A stretch of 52,586 nt of DNA from Bacillota bacterium (GTDB taxonomy: Bacteria > Bacillota > Sulfobacillia > JAJYWN01 > JAJZPE01). Shown piece after piece: positions 34,577-42,482 of this stretch. The stretch is taken from assembly GCA_021811325.1 (NCBI GenBank), contig JAJZPE010000006.1:1-52586 (forward strand), read 5' to 3'. A model generated the notes under the pieces. It worked only from the letters and a program-made list of their open reading frames with translations, did no database searches and had not been told where the DNA came from. Every line of letters starts with the position of its first letter. Positions within the stretch are counted from its first letter, which is position 1. The position numbers and the translations under genes were made by a program.

Positions 34577-35454
34577 CCGAGCACAGGGCGGGCCGGCCGG
34601 CCACGGACGCCGAGCGCGAGGCGGTGCGGCAGGAAGCTATCCTGCTCAAGGCGGGGGCGTGGGAACTCATCCGGCGGGGCTTCGCCGAGGACCGGCATTA
34701 CCTCGACGCCGCCGAAGACCAGCTGAAGCAGGCCGAGGCCCTCTGCCGGTCGATCGGGGACGGCGAGGGCCTTGTTGGCATCCTCGGCGGGCGGGGCGCC
34801 ATCCTGAGGAGCTCCGGCGAGAAGGACAAGATCCTGGCGGCCCTCAGCCTCTACACCGAGGAGGTCGGCCTCCTGGCCGACGCCAACCGCGAGAAGGAAG
34901 TCGCCGCCTACCAATCGAACGTCGTCATGGCCTACCGTGACCTGGCCACCGTCGACCCGGAGAACGCCCTGGCCTACATCGGGCGCGGGCTCGACATCGG
35001 GCAGACCGCTCTGGCGGTCAGCCAGAGGCTGGCCGATCGGGGCGGGATGGCCCAGGGCTCGGCCAATCTGGCCGACCTCTGCGTGCTCCTGGCCGAGCAT
35101 GACCCGGACCTGACCGACAACCATCTGGCCACGGCGGCCACCCTCTACCGGACGGCCGAGGAGCTCTGGGACGGGGTCGACGAGGACGGCCTGGCCATGG
35201 CCCGGATGGGCCTCGCCGAAGTCTACATCAGGCTCGGCCGGAACTTCGACGGGGCGGAGGCCCTCCTGGACCAGGCGGCCGAGACCTACCGGCAACGCCA
35301 CGGGCAGCCGGTGGCCTACCAGCTGGCGCAAGTCCACGCCCTCAGGGCACGGCTCCGCGAGGCCCAGGGACGCCCCGAGGACGCGGCCGAGGAGCGGCGT
35401 CAGGCCGCCGGATTGCTGGAACGGCTCGGCTTCGGCCTGGGGGACCACCGGTGA
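34573..35454 (+). CDS. TPR-like helical repeat protein of unknown function
   Basis: A 293-residue, wholly helical, soluble protein with repeated TPR-like helix pairs (for example YLDAAEDQLKQAEALCRSIGD, LATAATLYRTAEELWDGVD and FDGAEALLDQAAETYRQRHG). No HTH, signal or enzymatic motif is seen. It overlaps nadC by 4 bases at its start and birA by 4 bases at its end, so it is made with these cofactor genes. It may be a scaffold or assembly protein; no function can be given. Confidence 0.7.
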   Translation: MTEHRAGRPATDAEREAVRQEAILLKAGAWELIRRGFAEDRHYLDAAEDQLKQAEALCRSIGDGEGLVGILGGRGAILRSSGEKDKILAALSLYTEEVGLLADANREKEVAAYQSNVVMAYRDLATVDPENALAYIGRGLDIGQTALAVSQRLADRGGMAQGSANLADLCVLLAEHDPDLTDNHLATAATLYRTAEELWDGVDEDGLAMARMGLAEVYIRLGRNFDGAEALLDQAAETYRQRHGQPVAYQLAQVHALRARLREAQGRPEDAAEERRQAAGLLERLGFGLGDHR

Positions 35455-36212
35455 CGACCCCGGTGGACCTGGGGCGGCCCCTCGTCCGCCTGGAGGAAGT
35501 CGATTCGACCAACCGCGTGGCCGCGGAACTGGCGGCCCAGGGAGCGCCCGAAGGGACGACGGTGGTCGCCGAGGCCCAGACCGGCGGCCTCGGCCGCCTA
35601 GGCCGCGCCTGGTCTTCGCCGCGGGGCGGGCTCTGGCTGACCACTCTGCTACGGCCGCCCGCCGCGGTCGCCGAGAGCGTGGCCACCCTGGCCCTCGTGG
35701 GGGGCGTGGCCGTCGCCGAGACGGCCCGCCGGCTCATCGCCGGTCCGGGCCCGACGCCGGAGGTCCGGGTCAAGTGGCCCAACGACGTCCATCTCAACGG
35801 GCGCAAGGTGGCCGGGGTCCTCGGCCAGGTCCACCCACCGGGGGTCGTCCTTCTGGGCGTCGGCCTGAACCTCAACGTCTTCCCGGACGACCTGCCCGCC
35901 GAAGTCCGGCCACTGGCCACGTCGCTGGCCCAGGAGGCGGGCCGGAGCTTCGACCCGGAGGGCGCGCTCGGGACCCTCCTCGATGAGCTCTCCGCGTGGT
36001 ACGGGCGGTGGCTCGCGGAGGGGTTTGCCCCCGTTCGGCGGCGTTGCCTGGAACTGACGGCCACGGTCGGGCGGACGGTCTGGGTCAGCGGTCCGGGCCT
36101 CGATTTCACCGGGGAGGCCCTGGACATAATGGACGACGGCGCCCTGCTGGTCCGGTCGGGCGGGCGGGACGTGGTCATCCGTGCCGGGGACGTGTCGGTC
36201 CGGGCCCGGTGA
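35451..36212 (+). CDS. birA: Biotin-[acetyl-CoA-carboxylase] ligase, without DNA-binding domain
   Basis: A 253-residue biotin protein ligase that makes biotinyl-AMP and attaches biotin to carboxylase carrier proteins. EEVDSTNRVA at the start, a biotin/ATP loop QTGGLGRLGRAWSSPRGGLW, KWPNDVHLNGRKVAGVL and GVGLNLN are visible. The usual GRGRxGR loop reads GGLGRLGR here. The N-terminal helix-turn-helix of bifunctional BirA is absent, so it is probably not a repressor. It is translationally coupled to the TPR gene. Confidence 0.9.
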   Translation: MTTPVDLGRPLVRLEEVDSTNRVAAELAAQGAPEGTTVVAEAQTGGLGRLGRAWSSPRGGLWLTTLLRPPAAVAESVATLALVGGVAVAETARRLIAGPGPTPEVRVKWPNDVHLNGRKVAGVLGQVHPPGVVLLGVGLNLNVFPDDLPAEVRPLATSLAQEAGRSFDPEGALGTLLDELSAWYGRWLAEGFAPVRRRCLELTATVGRTVWVSGPGLDFTGEALDIMDDGALLVRSGGRDVVIRAGDVSVRAR

Positions 36213-36262
36213 GGCCGCGAAAGCTGCGGCTGAAAGGCTTCCATCGATAGGGGGAAAACGCG

Positions 36263-37030
36263 ATGCTGTGCGCCATCGATATCGGCAACATCAACATCGT
36301 CATCGGCCTCTACCGTGGCCGCGAGCTGGTCAGGCACTGGAGCCTGCTGACCGACCGCGGGCGGACCGTCGATGAGTTCGGGATCATCTTCCACAACCTG
36401 TTCTCCCTGGCCGACATCGACCTGCGGGAACTCGCCTCGGTGGCCGTCGCCTCGGTCGTGCCCTCCCTGACCCCGGTCATCACCCGTACCTGCGAGCTCT
36501 ACCTCAAGGTGAAACCGCTCGTGGTCGGCCCCGGGGTGAAGACCGGCGCGGTCATCCGCTATGACAACCCCAAGGAGGTCGGAGCCGACCGCATCGTCGA
36601 CGCCATCGCCGCCCACGAGCTCTATGGCGGCCCGGTGGTCGTCGTCGACTTCTCCGGGACGGCGACGACCGTCGACGTCGTCTCGGCCGAAGGTGAATAC
36701 CTCGGCGGGGCCATCGCCCCGGGAATCGGCGTGTCCACCGAGGCCCTCTTCGAGCGGGCCGCCAGGCTCCCCCGGGTCGAACTGTCCCGGCCCAAGTCGG
36801 TCATCGGCAAGAACAACATCGCCAGCCTTCAGGCCGGGATCATCTTCGGCTTCGCTGGTCTGGTCGACGCCCTCGTCCGGAGGACCTTCTCGGAGCTGGG
36901 GACGAAGGCGCGGGTGGTGGCCACAGGCGGCTTCGCCGACCTCATCGCCTCAGAGAGCGAGACCATCGAGGAGGTCAACCCCTTCCTGACCCTCGAGGGC
37001 CTGCGGTTCATCCACGAGCGCAACCAGTGA
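36263..37030 (+). CDS. coaX: Type III pantothenate kinase
   Basis: A 255-residue kinase of the CoaX family, catalysing the first step of CoA synthesis. It shows DIGNINIVIGL at the N-terminus, YDNPKEVGADRIVDAIAAHELYGGP, VVDFSGTATTVDVVSAEGEYLGGAIAPGIG and ATGGFADLI. Two departures from the usual pattern are seen: DIGNTN reads DIGNIN, and the DFGTATT block carries an extra Ser (DFSGTATT). Both lie in the phosphate-binding loops, so activity is not assured. A GGGGG site lies upstream of the ATG. The adjacent birA and nad genes form a cofactor group. Confidence 0.9.
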   Translation: MLCAIDIGNINIVIGLYRGRELVRHWSLLTDRGRTVDEFGIIFHNLFSLADIDLRELASVAVASVVPSLTPVITRTCELYLKVKPLVVGPGVKTGAVIRYDNPKEVGADRIVDAIAAHELYGGPVVVVDFSGTATTVDVVSAEGEYLGGAIAPGIGVSTEALFERAARLPRVELSRPKSVIGKNNIASLQAGIIFGFAGLVDALVRRTFSELGTKARVVATGGFADLIASESETIEEVNPFLTLEGLRFIHERNQ

Positions 37031-37034
37031 CGGC

Positions 37035-37054
37035 GGCCGGCCCCCGGCCTTTTT
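37035..37054 (+). terminator. Terminator 1 after coaX
   Basis: GGCCGG, loop CCC, CCGGCC, then five T residues. Confidence 0.7.
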
Positions 37055-37078
37055 CCCAAAAGTTGAGCCTGACAGGCA

Positions 37079-37108
37079 TAAAAAACCCTCCCGCCCGGGA
37101 GGATTTTT
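37079..37108. terminator. Bidirectional terminator between coaX and the minus-strand gene
   Basis: An A run (37079-37085), CCTCCCG/CGGGAGG and a T run (37104-37108). It can end transcription from coaX on the plus strand and from the minus-strand orphan gene. Confidence 0.85.
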
Positions 37109-37142
37109 GCTTAAGAGGTATAACCGTTGTTGTAAGCCGGAG

Positions 37143-37619
37143 TTAACTGCCCCGGCTCCCGGTGTACGAGTACTTGACGATGTCCACCCGGGCGAAGTCC
37201 GGGAGCCCATCGACGCCGACGGCGACCGTGTACTGCCGCTGCAATTGAAAGATCCCCTCGAAGAGCTGCAAGTCGACGTCCTCCTGGGGGGAGGCGACGA
37301 CCAGCGAGTAGGTCAGGCCTCCCGGCGGCCGCCCGCAGCAAAGCTGAGCGTAACGCCGCCCGCGTGGACCCTCGATCGGGGAGAGCCACAACTCCAGTTT
37401 GGTGTCGGCGAAATAGACGGGCATCCCGGCGGAAGCCATCGTCTGGGTGCCATTTTGAGCGGCTAAGAGAATCTCCGCGACCAGGGTGGCGTCGGCGGCG
37501 GTCGCGCAGTCCAGCAGGACGATCGCCAACAGCTGGCCCTGACCGGCCGGGTCGACAGCCCCCAGGCGGATCTTCACTCTTCGGCATAATGGTTGGTATT
37601 CCACGTTAGACAGGACCAT
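37143..37619 (-). CDS. Hypothetical protein (orphan, minus strand)
   Basis: A 158-residue protein. The ATG at 37619 has GGAGG 6 bases upstream on the minus strand (an earlier GTG at 37625 overlaps that site). The sequence alternates short hydrophobic and polar stretches suggesting beta structure: VKIRLGAVDPAGQGQLLAIVLLD, MPVYFADTKLELWLSPIEG, GGLTYSLVVASPQEDVDLQLF. It lacks a signal peptide and known motifs. It is flanked by a bidirectional terminator downstream and divergent to the M20 gene, so it is its own unit. No homologue is recognised. Confidence 0.55.
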   Translation of the reverse strand: MVLSNVEYQPLCRRVKIRLGAVDPAGQGQLLAIVLLDCATAADATLVAEILLAAQNGTQTMASAGMPVYFADTKLELWLSPIEGPRGRRYAQLCCGRPPGGLTYSLVVASPQEDVDLQLFEGIFQLQRQYTVAVGVDGLPDFARVDIVKYSYTGSRGS

Positions 37620-37718
37620 GATCACCCTCCGCTCTTAGCTTTCCTCAGTCCGGCCGCTTTTTCCTGCCGTCCGGGCGCAAGGATGCCGGGAGTCACTGGG
37701 CAACGAGGTGAAAAAGGA

Positions 37719-39044
37719 GTGTCGGATGACCAGAGGAGCCGCCTGAAGGCCAGGGTGGTCGAGGCCATCGAGGCCCGTCGCGACCAGTTGATCGAGGTCG
37801 GAGAGACCATCCTCCGCCAGCCCGAACTGGGCTACAAAGAGCGCCGGACGGCGACCATCGTCGACCGGCTGATGACTGAGGCCGGCATCCCCCACCGGAC
37901 CAGCGTGGCAATCACCGGCGTCGTCGGGGACATCGCCGGACGGGCCCGCGAGGTCGGCCTGGCCGTCCTGGGCGAACTCGACGCCGTCGTCTGCCCGGGG
38001 CACCCCCACGCCGACCCGGCCACCGGGGCGGCCCACGCCTGCGGTCACAACTGCCAGATCGCCACGATGATCGGGACCGGCCTGGGTCTCGTGGACTCGG
38101 GGGCGATGGCCGAACTCGACGGCGAAGTCGTCCTGATGGCCGTCCCGGCCGAGGAGTACGTCGAGATCGAGTACCGCCAGAAGCTCCGCGAGGAAGGCAA
38201 GATCCGCTTCCTCGGTGGGAAGCAGGAGTTCATCGCCAGGGGCGAGTTCGACCGGATCGACCTGGCGATGATGGTCCACACCGGGGCCCCGGAGACGGGC
38301 CGCGACGCCACTATCGGCGGCACGTCCAACGGCTTCATCGGCAAGTTCATCCGCTACGCCGGGCGTGAAGCCCACGCCGGCGGGGCGCCGCACCTCGGAG
38401 TCAACGCCCTCAACGCGGCCATGCTCGGGCTGATGGGGATTCATGCCCAGCGCGAGACATTCCGGGACGACGACCACATCCGGGTCCACCCGATCATCAC
38501 CCGGGGGGGCGACCTGGTCAACATCATCCCCGCCGACGTTCGCATGGAGACATATGTGCGAGGCAAAACTATGGAAGCCATTTTGGAGGCCGGCGGCAAG
38601 GTCAACCGGGCCTTACAGGCAGGGGCGATGGCGGTCGGGGCGGAGTGCCACGTCACCGAGATCCCCGGCTACCTGCCCCGGCTCAGCCCGGAGCGGCTGG
38701 CCGAGGTCTTCGCGGCCAACCTCAGGCAGCTCATCGACCCGGAACGGATCGGCGAGGACCGCCACGGGACCGGGTCGACCGACATGGGCGACGTCTCCCA
38801 CCTTGTGCCCGCCCTGCATCCCATGATTGGCGGGGCGGAGGGGGCGGCCCACTCGGAGACCTTCCGCATCGTCAACCCGGACCTGGCCTACGTGGTCCCG
38901 GCCAAGGCCATGGCCATGACCGTCGTCGACCTCCTGGCCGACCGGGCGGCCTTGGCCAAGGAGATCATTCGCGCTTACAGCCCCAAATACACGAGGGAGT
39001 CCTACCTGGCTATGTGGGAGAACCTCTTTGGTGGTGGGAAATAG
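37719..39044 (+). CDS. M20-family amidohydrolase
   Basis: A 441-residue zinc amidohydrolase (aminoacylase or AbgB-like subgroup). The metal and catalytic motifs are GELDAVVCPGHP, AAHACGHN, VPAEEYVEIEY and AGREAHAGGAPHLG; the C-terminal ligand region is GSTDMGDVSHLVPALHPMIGG. GTG 37719 with GAGGTG 8 bases upstream is preferred; an ATG at 37683 has no spaced ribosome site. It is followed after 3 bases by the XRE-TPR regulator, so the two are co-expressed. Its substrate may be an N-acylated amino acid or peptide. It is more distant from the M20 gene at 17308 than expected of a recent duplicate. Confidence 0.83.
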   Translation: MSDDQRSRLKARVVEAIEARRDQLIEVGETILRQPELGYKERRTATIVDRLMTEAGIPHRTSVAITGVVGDIAGRAREVGLAVLGELDAVVCPGHPHADPATGAAHACGHNCQIATMIGTGLGLVDSGAMAELDGEVVLMAVPAEEYVEIEYRQKLREEGKIRFLGGKQEFIARGEFDRIDLAMMVHTGAPETGRDATIGGTSNGFIGKFIRYAGREAHAGGAPHLGVNALNAAMLGLMGIHAQRETFRDDDHIRVHPIITRGGDLVNIIPADVRMETYVRGKTMEAILEAGGKVNRALQAGAMAVGAECHVTEIPGYLPRLSPERLAEVFAANLRQLIDPERIGEDRHGTGSTDMGDVSHLVPALHPMIGGAEGAAHSETFRIVNPDLAYVVPAKAMAMTVVDLLADRAALAKEIIRAYSPKYTRESYLAMWENLFGGGK

Positions 39045-39047
39045 GCC

Positions 39048-40403
39048 ATGGCCACCACCCTCGGGGAGAAGATCCGGCTCGCCCGCAAGGAAGCCGGGAT
39101 GACCCAGAAAGACCTCGCTGGTCAGGAATACTCAGCCGCTTTCATCAGCCAGATCGAACGCGGCGTCATTCGCCCATCCCTGCAGTCCCTGCAGACACTG
39201 GCCGGCCGCCTGAGGAAACCGGTCGGCTTCTTCATGGAGTCCGAGGCCGACCTGCGCGAGAAGGAGTGCGACTGGCTCCTGGTCTCCGGGCGCCTGCTGA
39301 GTGGCGCGGGCAAGGCCCCTAAGGCGGGCAAGACGCTCCAGAAAGCGGCCCAGATGGCCGCGGAGATCGGCGACCGGCGGCGGGAGGCCGAGGCTGCGGC
39401 CGCCCAGGCGGCCCTGGCCGAGGGCCAGGGGAACCTGGACGAAGCCGATAAGCTCTATCGTAAGGCCCTGGCCGGGTTCGAGGAGGTCGGGGCGTCGGAA
39501 GGGGCCATCCTTTGCCTCCTCGGCCTGGGGGCGGTGAGCGAACGCCGGAACCAGGGGCCGCAGGCCCTCCAAACCTACCAGGAGGCCTTGGCGCGGGCCG
39601 GGAAGGGCGACACCCCCGACCCCGGGCTCAGGCTGCGCGTGATCGGGCGCTTGGGTCTGGCCTTCTACCGCTTCGGGGACTTCACCGCCGGCGCTCGGTA
39701 CCACGAAGAGGCCCTCGACCTCCTGAAAGCTGTTCGTTCGACCCAGGACCTGGTCGGGCGTTACCTGGAGACGGCCCAGGCGCAATACGAGGCCGGCGAC
39801 GTCGGCCGGGCCCTGACCGAAGCGGGCAAGGGCCGGGCCCTGCTCGACCTACGGGCGGACTTCGTCATGGCGGCGGCCCTTCACGTCAACGCCGGGCTGA
39901 TCGCCGAGGACCGCGGCGACTGGGAGGAGGCCGCCCAGCGCTTCCGGGCCGCCCTGAGCCTCTATCGCCGGGCCGGCGACCGGCTGGGTGAAGTCGCCGC
40001 CCTCATCGAACTGGCTCGCTTCCACCACCACGCCGGGCTGACCCAGAAGGCCCTGGCCGCGTGCGACGAGGCGCTCGAACTGGCGGGCCTGATCGGTGAC
40101 GTCCCCCTCCAAGCTCAGGGCCGCCAGGTGCTCGGCAAGGTCTACGCGGAGATGAAGGACCGGGAGCGGGCCATCGAGTCATTGACCGAGAGTGTCCGCC
40201 TCTTCGAGCAGGCCGACCGCCCGTCCGAACTGGCCGACAGCTGCTACGAACTGGGCGAGCTGTTCATGACCATGGGTGAGCGCGATAAGGCCCTGGCCTA
40301 CTTCCAGCGGGCGACGGCCCTCTTCCGCCAACTGGGCCTGGCCAGCGGTCGTGGGAACATGGACGACCAGATGGTCAAACGGATGTCCAGGCCCCCGGCC
40401 TGA
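39048..40403 (+). CDS. XRE-type regulator with TPR sensor domain
   Basis: A 451-residue protein. Residues ~5-60 form an XRE helix-turn-helix (LGEKIRLARKEAGMTQKDLAGQEYSAAFISQIERGVIRPSLQSLQTLAGRL). From about residue 90 to the end, ten or so TPR helix pairs follow, e.g. GNLDEADKLYRKALAGFEEVG and GDWEEAAQRFRAALSLYRRAG. The architecture is like the peptide-responsive RRNPP regulators (PlcR, NprR, Rgg), but no cognate propeptide gene was found nearby. It begins 3 bases after the M20 amidohydrolase. A likely role is regulation in response to a peptide or other ligand. Confidence 0.82.
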   Translation: MATTLGEKIRLARKEAGMTQKDLAGQEYSAAFISQIERGVIRPSLQSLQTLAGRLRKPVGFFMESEADLREKECDWLLVSGRLLSGAGKAPKAGKTLQKAAQMAAEIGDRRREAEAAAAQAALAEGQGNLDEADKLYRKALAGFEEVGASEGAILCLLGLGAVSERRNQGPQALQTYQEALARAGKGDTPDPGLRLRVIGRLGLAFYRFGDFTAGARYHEEALDLLKAVRSTQDLVGRYLETAQAQYEAGDVGRALTEAGKGRALLDLRADFVMAAALHVNAGLIAEDRGDWEEAAQRFRAALSLYRRAGDRLGEVAALIELARFHHHAGLTQKALAACDEALELAGLIGDVPLQAQGRQVLGKVYAEMKDRERAIESLTESVRLFEQADRPSELADSCYELGELFMTMGERDKALAYFQRATALFRQLGLASGRGNMDDQMVKRMSRPPA

Positions 40404-40473
40404 GCCGGTGACCGGGCTCCCATAGCCGCCCGGGTCGCCTGGGTAACCTCCTGTGCTGGCCGGCCGGTCCTGG

Positions 40474-40482
40474 TGATATAAT
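40474..40482 (+). promoter_or_regulatory. Extended -10 promoter of the bifunctional-nuclease gene
   Basis: TGATATAAT (TG at 40474-40475, TATAAT at 40477-40482). No clear -35 box; the TGn extension would compensate. Confidence 0.65.
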
Positions 40483-40517
40483 GTTAGCGCCGGTCATGGC
40501 GGCGGAGGTGAGGGCGA

Positions 40518-40976
40518 GTGATCGAAGTCAAAGTGGAGCGGGTCGGGTTCGACCTGGAGAACCAGCAGGCCGTCATCATCCTCAAGGAAGCGAGCAGCGA
40601 CCGGCTCCTCCCGATCTGGGTCGGCGCCCTCGAAGGCAACTCCGTGGCGATGATGATCGAGGGCCTCGAGGCCCCACGGCCGATGACCCATGACCTGATG
40701 AGGAACCTGCTGGAGCTCCTCGGGGCGACGGTGACAATGGTCATCATCGACGACCTCCGGGATGGGACGTTCTTCGCCCAGATCACCATGAAGGTCGGCG
40801 ATGAGACCAAGGAGATCGACTCCCGCCCCAGCGACGCCGTGGCCCTGGCGATCCGGGCCAAGGCCCCCATTTACGTTTCGGAGTCAGTCCTTGATGTGGC
40901 CGGGCTCCGTCCGAAAGAGGCGGAGGGCGGGGAGGGCGAGCCCGGCGGCGCCGGCCCGGACCAGCAGGTGCACTGA
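40518..40976 (+). CDS. Bifunctional nuclease (BFN/DUF151) family protein
   Basis: A 152-residue protein with the BFN domain over residues ~1-135: IWVGALEGNSVAMMIEGLEAPRPMTHDLM, a central beta strand region TFFAQITM, and SRPSDAVALAIRAKAPIYVSE. Plant and Thermotoga members have nuclease activity or bind nucleic acid; in bacteria the role is not settled. The GTG start has GGAGGTGA upstream and its own extended -10 promoter. The last ~20 residues are a low-complexity Glu/Gly tail. Confidence 0.88.
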   Translation: MIEVKVERVGFDLENQQAVIILKEASSDRLLPIWVGALEGNSVAMMIEGLEAPRPMTHDLMRNLLELLGATVTMVIIDDLRDGTFFAQITMKVGDETKEIDSRPSDAVALAIRAKAPIYVSESVLDVAGLRPKEAEGGEGEPGGAGPDQQVH

Positions 40977-40998
40977 AAGACGAAAGACAGGATGACGA

Positions 40999-41031
40999 CG
41001 GAGGCGGTCGCCGAGAGCCGCCCCGTTTTTT
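40999..41031 (+). terminator. Terminator after the bifunctional-nuclease gene
   Basis: CGGAGGCGG pairs with CCGCCCCG with one bulged A, followed by six T residues. The next gene's ribosome site follows at once. Confidence 0.8.
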
Positions 41032-41048
41032 GAGGAGAGAGAGGACAA

Positions 41049-41504
41049 GTGTTCACCGCCGAAGGCTTGGGTGATAAAGCTGTGGCCCGCTTCCTGGCCG
41101 GCTTCAACTGCGCCGAATCCACGCTGCTGACGCTGGCCGAGGCCCTCGGCTTCAACGGGGAGACGATTCCCAGCATAGCCACGGGTTTCGGGGGTGGGCT
41201 CGGCCACAGCGGGCTGGTCTGCGGCTGCGTGACCGGTTCGCTGATGGCCATCGGCCTGAAGGTCGGGCATCGCCTGGCCGAGGACCAGGCCGGCAAGGAG
41301 CGGGCGATCGCTGAGGCCTTGACCTTCCGGCAAACCTTCGAGCGGGAAATCGGTGAGATCAACTGTCGCGCCCTGACCGGCTACGACCTCAACGACCCGA
41401 CCCAGTTCGAAGAGTTTCGAGTCAAAGTGAAGGCGACCAGATGCGCGGGATACATGCGGACGGCCGTCGCGCTGGCGGCCAGGCAGATGGGTATCGTCAA
41501 GTAG
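41049..41504 (+). CDS. C_GCAxxG_C_C-type cysteine-motif protein
   Basis: A 151-residue protein with the spaced cysteine and glycine pattern of the C_GCAxxG_C_C family: FNCAES near residue 20, GFGGGLGHSGLVCGCVTGSLMAIGL, INCRAL, and a late Cys in KATRCAGYM. These proteins are predicted redox or metal-binding; the function is not established. Start GTG with GAGG upstream. It is followed by the polysaccharide deacetylase, whose start lies 70 bases later. Confidence 0.82.
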   Translation: MFTAEGLGDKAVARFLAGFNCAESTLLTLAEALGFNGETIPSIATGFGGGLGHSGLVCGCVTGSLMAIGLKVGHRLAEDQAGKERAIAEALTFRQTFEREIGEINCRALTGYDLNDPTQFEEFRVKVKATRCAGYMRTAVALAARQMGIVK

Positions 41505-41575
41505 GCGGGCGCGGCCGGACCGGGGCCGGTCGGACGGGGCGCGGCCCCGACCGTCCGCTGCGCCGGGGGGCCCTC

Positions 41576-42481
41576 ATGGCCGGGGCGGTTCTCGTCGCGG
41601 CCCTGCTGGCCTGGGTCTACCTGTGGCCCTGGCCCCGCTACGTCCCGGTCCTCACCTATCACTCGGTCCTCCCGCGGGCCGAGATGGACCGGACCAATCT
41701 GGTCCTGATGTCTCTCGAGCGCTTCACCGAACAGATGGCTTTCCTCAAGCGGCACGGCTACCACTCGGTCACCCTGGAGGAGCTGGCCGCATTCGTCGCC
41801 GGCAGGGGGGTTAAGCTCCCCCCGAAGCCGGTGGTCATCACCTTCGACGACGGTTATGAAGACAACTACACTTACGCCCGGCCGGTCCTCCAGGCGGCCG
41901 GCTTCACCGCCGTGGTCAGCGTGGTTGTCAAGTACAGCGATGAGACCAGCGCCGGGCGCACCGTCGACCCGACCCTCCGTTACCTGACCTGGGACCAACT
42001 CCGCGAGATGACCGCGGAGGGTGTCTTCGAGGTGGAGTCGCACACCTACGACAGCCACCACGACGTGGCCATCGACGGCCTGGGCACGGCCGCCCCGGCC
42101 GTGACCCACCGCCGCTTCCTGTGGGACCAGGCCCGCCTGGAGACCGAGGACGAGTACCGGGCGCGTATCCTGGCCGACCTCCAGCGGTCCCGGGCGGAGA
42201 TAGCCGCGCAGGTCGGCCGGGCCCCCGTGGCCATCACCTATCCGTACGGCACCTCGAACCTGACCGTCGAGACCCTCGCCAGGCAGGCCGGCTACGAGGT
42301 CGGGCTGTCGACCCTGAAGGGTTTCAACCTCCGCGGGGAGAACCTCATGCGCCTCAGGCGCATCACCGCCGCGGACCGGGACGGCCCCTTGCGCTTCGCC
42401 TTCAAGTTGAGCCCAGCCCACTACCCGCGCGACCTCTTCCTCGGCTTCCTCCGCCGTCACGGCGTGCTCAAGGGGGACTGA
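41576..42481 (+). CDS. Polysaccharide deacetylase (CE4), membrane-anchored
   Basis: A 301-residue NodB-type deacetylase. An N-terminal hydrophobic segment (residues 2-17) serves as signal or anchor. Catalytic motifs: LTYHSVLPR, TFDDGYEDN with the Asp pair, EVESHTYDSHHD (metal histidines in the HTYDxH form), and ITYPYGTSN. Such enzymes deacetylate chitin-like or peptidoglycan sugars outside the cell; spore formers use related enzymes (PdaA, PdaB) in cortex maturation, but assignment to sporulation is inference. The frame is open upstream, but the ATG at 41576 is the first start outside the preceding gene. Confidence 0.87.
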   Translation: MAGAVLVAALLAWVYLWPWPRYVPVLTYHSVLPRAEMDRTNLVLMSLERFTEQMAFLKRHGYHSVTLEELAAFVAGRGVKLPPKPVVITFDDGYEDNYTYARPVLQAAGFTAVVSVVVKYSDETSAGRTVDPTLRYLTWDQLREMTAEGVFEVESHTYDSHHDVAIDGLGTAAPAVTHRRFLWDQARLETEDEYRARILADLQRSRAEIAAQVGRAPVAITYPYGTSNLTVETLARQAGYEVGLSTLKGFNLRGENLMRLRRITAADRDGPLRFAFKLSPAHYPRDLFLGFLRRHGVLKGD

Positions 42482-42482
42482 C

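Noticed and set aside
37107-37466. Plus-strand frame of 119 codons opposite the minus-strand orphan gene
   Set aside because: It is short and Arg/Pro-rich, lacks a ribosome site, and overlaps a more protein-like minus-strand gene.
17308-39044. The two M20 genes as a recent duplication
   Set aside because: Their sequences differ in length and in most segments outside the metal-site motifs, so they are separate family members.
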